Below, one piece after another: positions 28,005 to 30,393 of a stretch of 30,393 bases of DNA. Origin of the DNA: Coemansia sp. RSA 1804. Lineage: Eukaryota > Kickxellomycota > Kickxellomycetes > Kickxellales > Kickxellaceae. How positions within the stretch are numbered: the first letter of the stretch is position 1; the number at the start of each line of letters is the position of its first letter. The notes under the pieces are model-generated. The model made no database searches, was not told where the DNA came from, and worked only from the letters and a program-made list of their open reading frames with translations. The stretch spans positions 1-30,393 of the forward strand of contig JANBTH010000090.1 in NCBI GenBank assembly GCA_027578815.1, read 5' to 3'. Made by a program: the position numbers and the translations under genes.

Positions 28005-30246
28005 TCATGTGTTGCTATGCTCATCATCAATTACCTTGCGCTTTTTAATTCCCTCCATGAGCACCTTGCTTGAATCGTTTTCAGCGTCTGGAAATAGAAT
28101 ATCCAAGGCCTCAGCTGGCATAAAGCATTGGGCGTAATCCTGACAGAGTTCCTGCTCAAATTTACGCTTGCGAAGAAGAGAATGCCCTATGTAGTGTCCC
28201 TTACGAGTAAACAGGAAACCATGCATAGCCTTTAGGATTCCGCGCACGTCATCTCCGCACTGCTCAACGCCAAAGAATTCGTAAAAGTTGTCACCGTCAA
28301 TCAAGCAGGCTACCCGCACAAATGCCAAGTTTGAGCTATTTACAAGTTCAAATCCCTCGGGGGCTTCATCTCGGCCTTTAAGATACAAGAAAGACAGAGC
28401 ATGCAAGCAGACATAGAAAAGGGATTCAAAATCGTGAATGACACCTCTGTGTGAGTTTCCCCGCAACACCTGGATAGCCATATACAATGATGTGCCAGTC
28501 ATTATATCAGCAGAAGCTTCTGTATCTATAATCGTTTCCTTCTGAAGACCCCACCTCTTGCATGTCTCTGTAATAACCTAGGCTACTGCTGCGCTTTTGC
28601 TGTTGAAAATCTTTGCGTAGCCCCAGTCAATAACATGGATGCTGCCACCCGTCGTAGCCGTGATATTCCCTGACGATATATCTCGGTGTAGAACGCCAGA
28701 TGCATAAGCTGAGGCCAGACATAGTGACACTTGTGAAATTGTACCTGATAAACATGTACCCAGGTCGTCCTTTGACCTATTTCTACCAAACCGTGCATTG
28801 ATGTATTCAATTATTGGCGTACCGCAGTCTTCAAGAAGCAAGAATTCGAGACGATACCCAAACATATCTCGAATAAGAACGCCGCTTTCGATAACCTTGG
28901 GTATATAGGGGACACCCTGTTTTTCCAGAATCTCGTACACAGCGCCCTCTGGAATTCTGTGAATAGGCGTCCATGGTAATTTCAAGATAACGCCCTTTTC
29001 TTTGTATGTAGCCTTGAAAAGACGAACTAATCGTCCGTTGATGCGTACAGGTCGCTCAGCTTGGCTCGATAATAAAATGCGATCCTTAGACGCTAGCGAG
29101 GCCTCCATAGCAGTATAATTCGCGCCTTGTACTTTGCTGAAAAGAAAAGTAGGTGATCTTTCGACATTGTAGAAATGACCAAATTTCCTTGGTGGTAGAG
29201 ACAAAAGAAACCACAGTTGCTTCAGTCTAACCTTCATGGCTGTAATAAGACCCTCATCTTGATCAGTATCATCGTAACAAATCGACCCAAGTTCGATACG
29301 CTTGAGACTGCCTCGAGTGAACAAAAAAAGCGTAATAAGCGGTCCATGCAATAGAAATACCGGCACAAAGGTTCGAGTATGTTGATGTTTCCATATATGC
29401 ATTACATAGTCTGCAAGCTGTCCAAGAACCTTGTCTGGAAGGGCATTGTGGTACGAATCGAGCTTCACTTCCAGCATTGAATAGACGGTCGCTATACTTC
29501 GAATGCTGGATGCCCTATAAAAGACAATATCGGCTTTAATCGAGGTACCGCCAATCACTTTGTTTTGATGGTCGACCGCTGCAAGCGAGTCCAGAGGATC
29601 TGTCGAGTATGGAACTTTGGCTGCATTTGATTCATCGCTGTTCTCCTCTTTTCATCAGCCATTTCCTTCCAAAGTTTGCTAAAATAATCTACTAGCGCGG
29701 CTTCGTTGGACAGTTTCGGATTGACGAGATTCCGTTTACTGCGAGAAATAAGCTTGTTGTTAATGAATGCTGGTATGTCATTGGCAACGGCCCCAATAAG
29801 CAGTTCCGAATTGTTTAAAAATTCCTTGTAGCCAGCATATTCGCCTAGCTGAAATATTAGATTCTCAATATTTAGAGACTCATAGCTACCGTCAAGAGCT
29901 TTAACAAGCTCCTGGCGCCTTTGCTCCAGCTTCGGATCGATGTCAATAGATATATAACCTGATTGTGGTTTAGCTGGGGTTGGGTTAATATGGTCACTGG
30001 CAGTCGACTATAAACTGTTTAATAATAAATTCCAAACTAAAAAATTAGCAGCGTTCACTCTATTTCTTTTTACATTAGTCTCGTTAGCTACTAAGGCCAT
30101 ATACATATTTTTGTACTTATCCTATCTGAATTTGCTAAGAATGCATGCGAATTGTTGTGCTGCGCCTGAAACGTGTCACTTACAAGGTTAGAAGTGTTGT
30201 GACTGGCGCTTCCGCGCTTCGATGGCGTGTCAAATGGGTCTTGCAT
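28005..30246 (-). pseudogene. FunK1-type fungal protein kinase, disrupted
   Basis: Exon 1 runs 30246-30184 (MQDPFDTPSKRGSASHNTSN), with a perfect GTAAGT donor. The intron is 30183-30008, and exon 2 starts at 30007 in phase 0. The N-terminal region includes FINNKLISRSKRNLVN and EAALVDYFSKLWKEM, followed by the FunK1 nuclease-like segment (GGTSIKADIVFYRAS). The kinase core has VILKLPW (beta-3 Lys), EGAVYEIL (helix C Glu), HRDISSGNI (catalytic loop), DWGYAK (in place of DFG) and MTGTSLYMA (P+1 region). FunK1 kinases are a fungal-specific, often expanded family. Two breaks are seen: a change of frame somewhere in 29651-29558 with no GT-AG pair to explain it, and a TAG at 28580-28578 between DWGYAK and TGT. 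The stop alone could be removed by a 45-nt GTAGCC...TTCAG intron at 28586-28542; the frameshift could be an assembly error. Confidence 0.8.
30008..30183 (-). other. Intron 1 of FunK1 pseudogene
   Basis: Donor GTAAGT, acceptor TTTATAG, phase 0. Other nearby AGs would give immediate stops, so this acceptor is the only one that keeps the frame open. Confidence 0.75.
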
Positions 30247-30393
30247 TTCAATGTCAAGAGAATTGGAGAAAAGGAATTGCTAATAAAAACGGGAGGAATT
30301 AACCATGCTTGAAACAAAAAAAGTAAACAGAGGAGAAAAAGAATAAACAAAACTCTAAACGAAAGCACGCTTTTAATTCTTGGCCGCAGCCAT
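30247..30393. other. Right edge: upstream region of FunK1 gene
   Basis: Pyrimidine-rich on the minus strand, probably promoter and leader. At the edge the minus strand reads ATGGCTGCGGCCAAGAATTAA, a six-codon ORF. It could be the last codons of a gene lying outside the window. Confidence 0.35.

Noticed and set aside
1..30393. tRNA, rRNA, CRISPR arrays or transposase genes
   Set aside because: None recognised on either strand by reading; no cloverleaf-like tRNA, no regularly spaced short repeats and no transposase-like ORF. A covariance-model scan was not possible here.

Overview
The window looks like nuclear DNA from an early-diverging fungus. The protein set (FunK1-type kinase, tubulin cofactor B, FAM192A/Fyv6-like factor, PPCS, BAG protein) is fungal. 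Genes are intron-poor, and the three introns I can place have GTAAG-type donors. Coding DNA is GC-rich and intergenic DNA is AT-rich. Kickxellomycotina (Coemansia/Linderina-like) fits best, but that placement is inference, not a search result.

Layout, left to right. (1) 1-921 +: C-terminal part of a ThDP enzyme of the 2-hydroxyacyl-CoA lyase / oxalyl-CoA decarboxylase family, cut by the window edge. (2) 2118-3715 +: a two-exon gene for a START-domain lipid-binding protein with a signal peptide from exon 1 and a C-terminal membrane helix. (3) 4449-6881 +: a large low-complexity protein ending in a BAG (Hsp70 nucleotide-exchange) domain, with a TATA box. (4) 7122-7931 -: a small secreted Pro/His repeat protein with a TATA box. 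(5) 9752-10447 -: a small charged protein, possibly DUF3245-like. (6) 11345-12358 +: two tandem tiny genes (array A) in AT-rich DNA. (7) 13038-15143 -: a PWWP-like chromatin-type protein. (8) 15859-16587 +: a stand-alone bacterial-type ABC ATPase. (9) 16769-17701 +: a FAM192A/Fyv6 N-terminal-domain protein interrupted by an assembly gap flanked by a perfect 80-bp repeat. (10) 18177-19247 +: phosphopantothenate-cysteine ligase of CoA synthesis. (11) 21067-24989 +: a two-exon gene for a very large Ser/Asp-rich secreted protein. (12) 25262-25990 +: tubulin-folding cofactor B. (13) 26379-27582 -: a second pair of tiny tandem genes (array B), both exactly 67 codons. (14) 28005-30246 -: a FunK1 kinase gene carrying a frameshift and an in-frame stop.

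The housekeeping genes show no operon-like logic, as expected for a fungus. The most unusual content is the pair of tiny-gene arrays. In each array the two copies keep a TATA box 102-116 nt before the ATG and recognisably similar UTR and flanking DNA, while the encoded proteins have diverged almost beyond alignment. That is the reverse of normal gene duplicates and suggests fast-evolving small proteins, or transcripts whose non-coding part is what matters. The arrays lie either side of a block of conserved genes, in opposite orientation, and array B adjoins the decayed FunK1 kinase.
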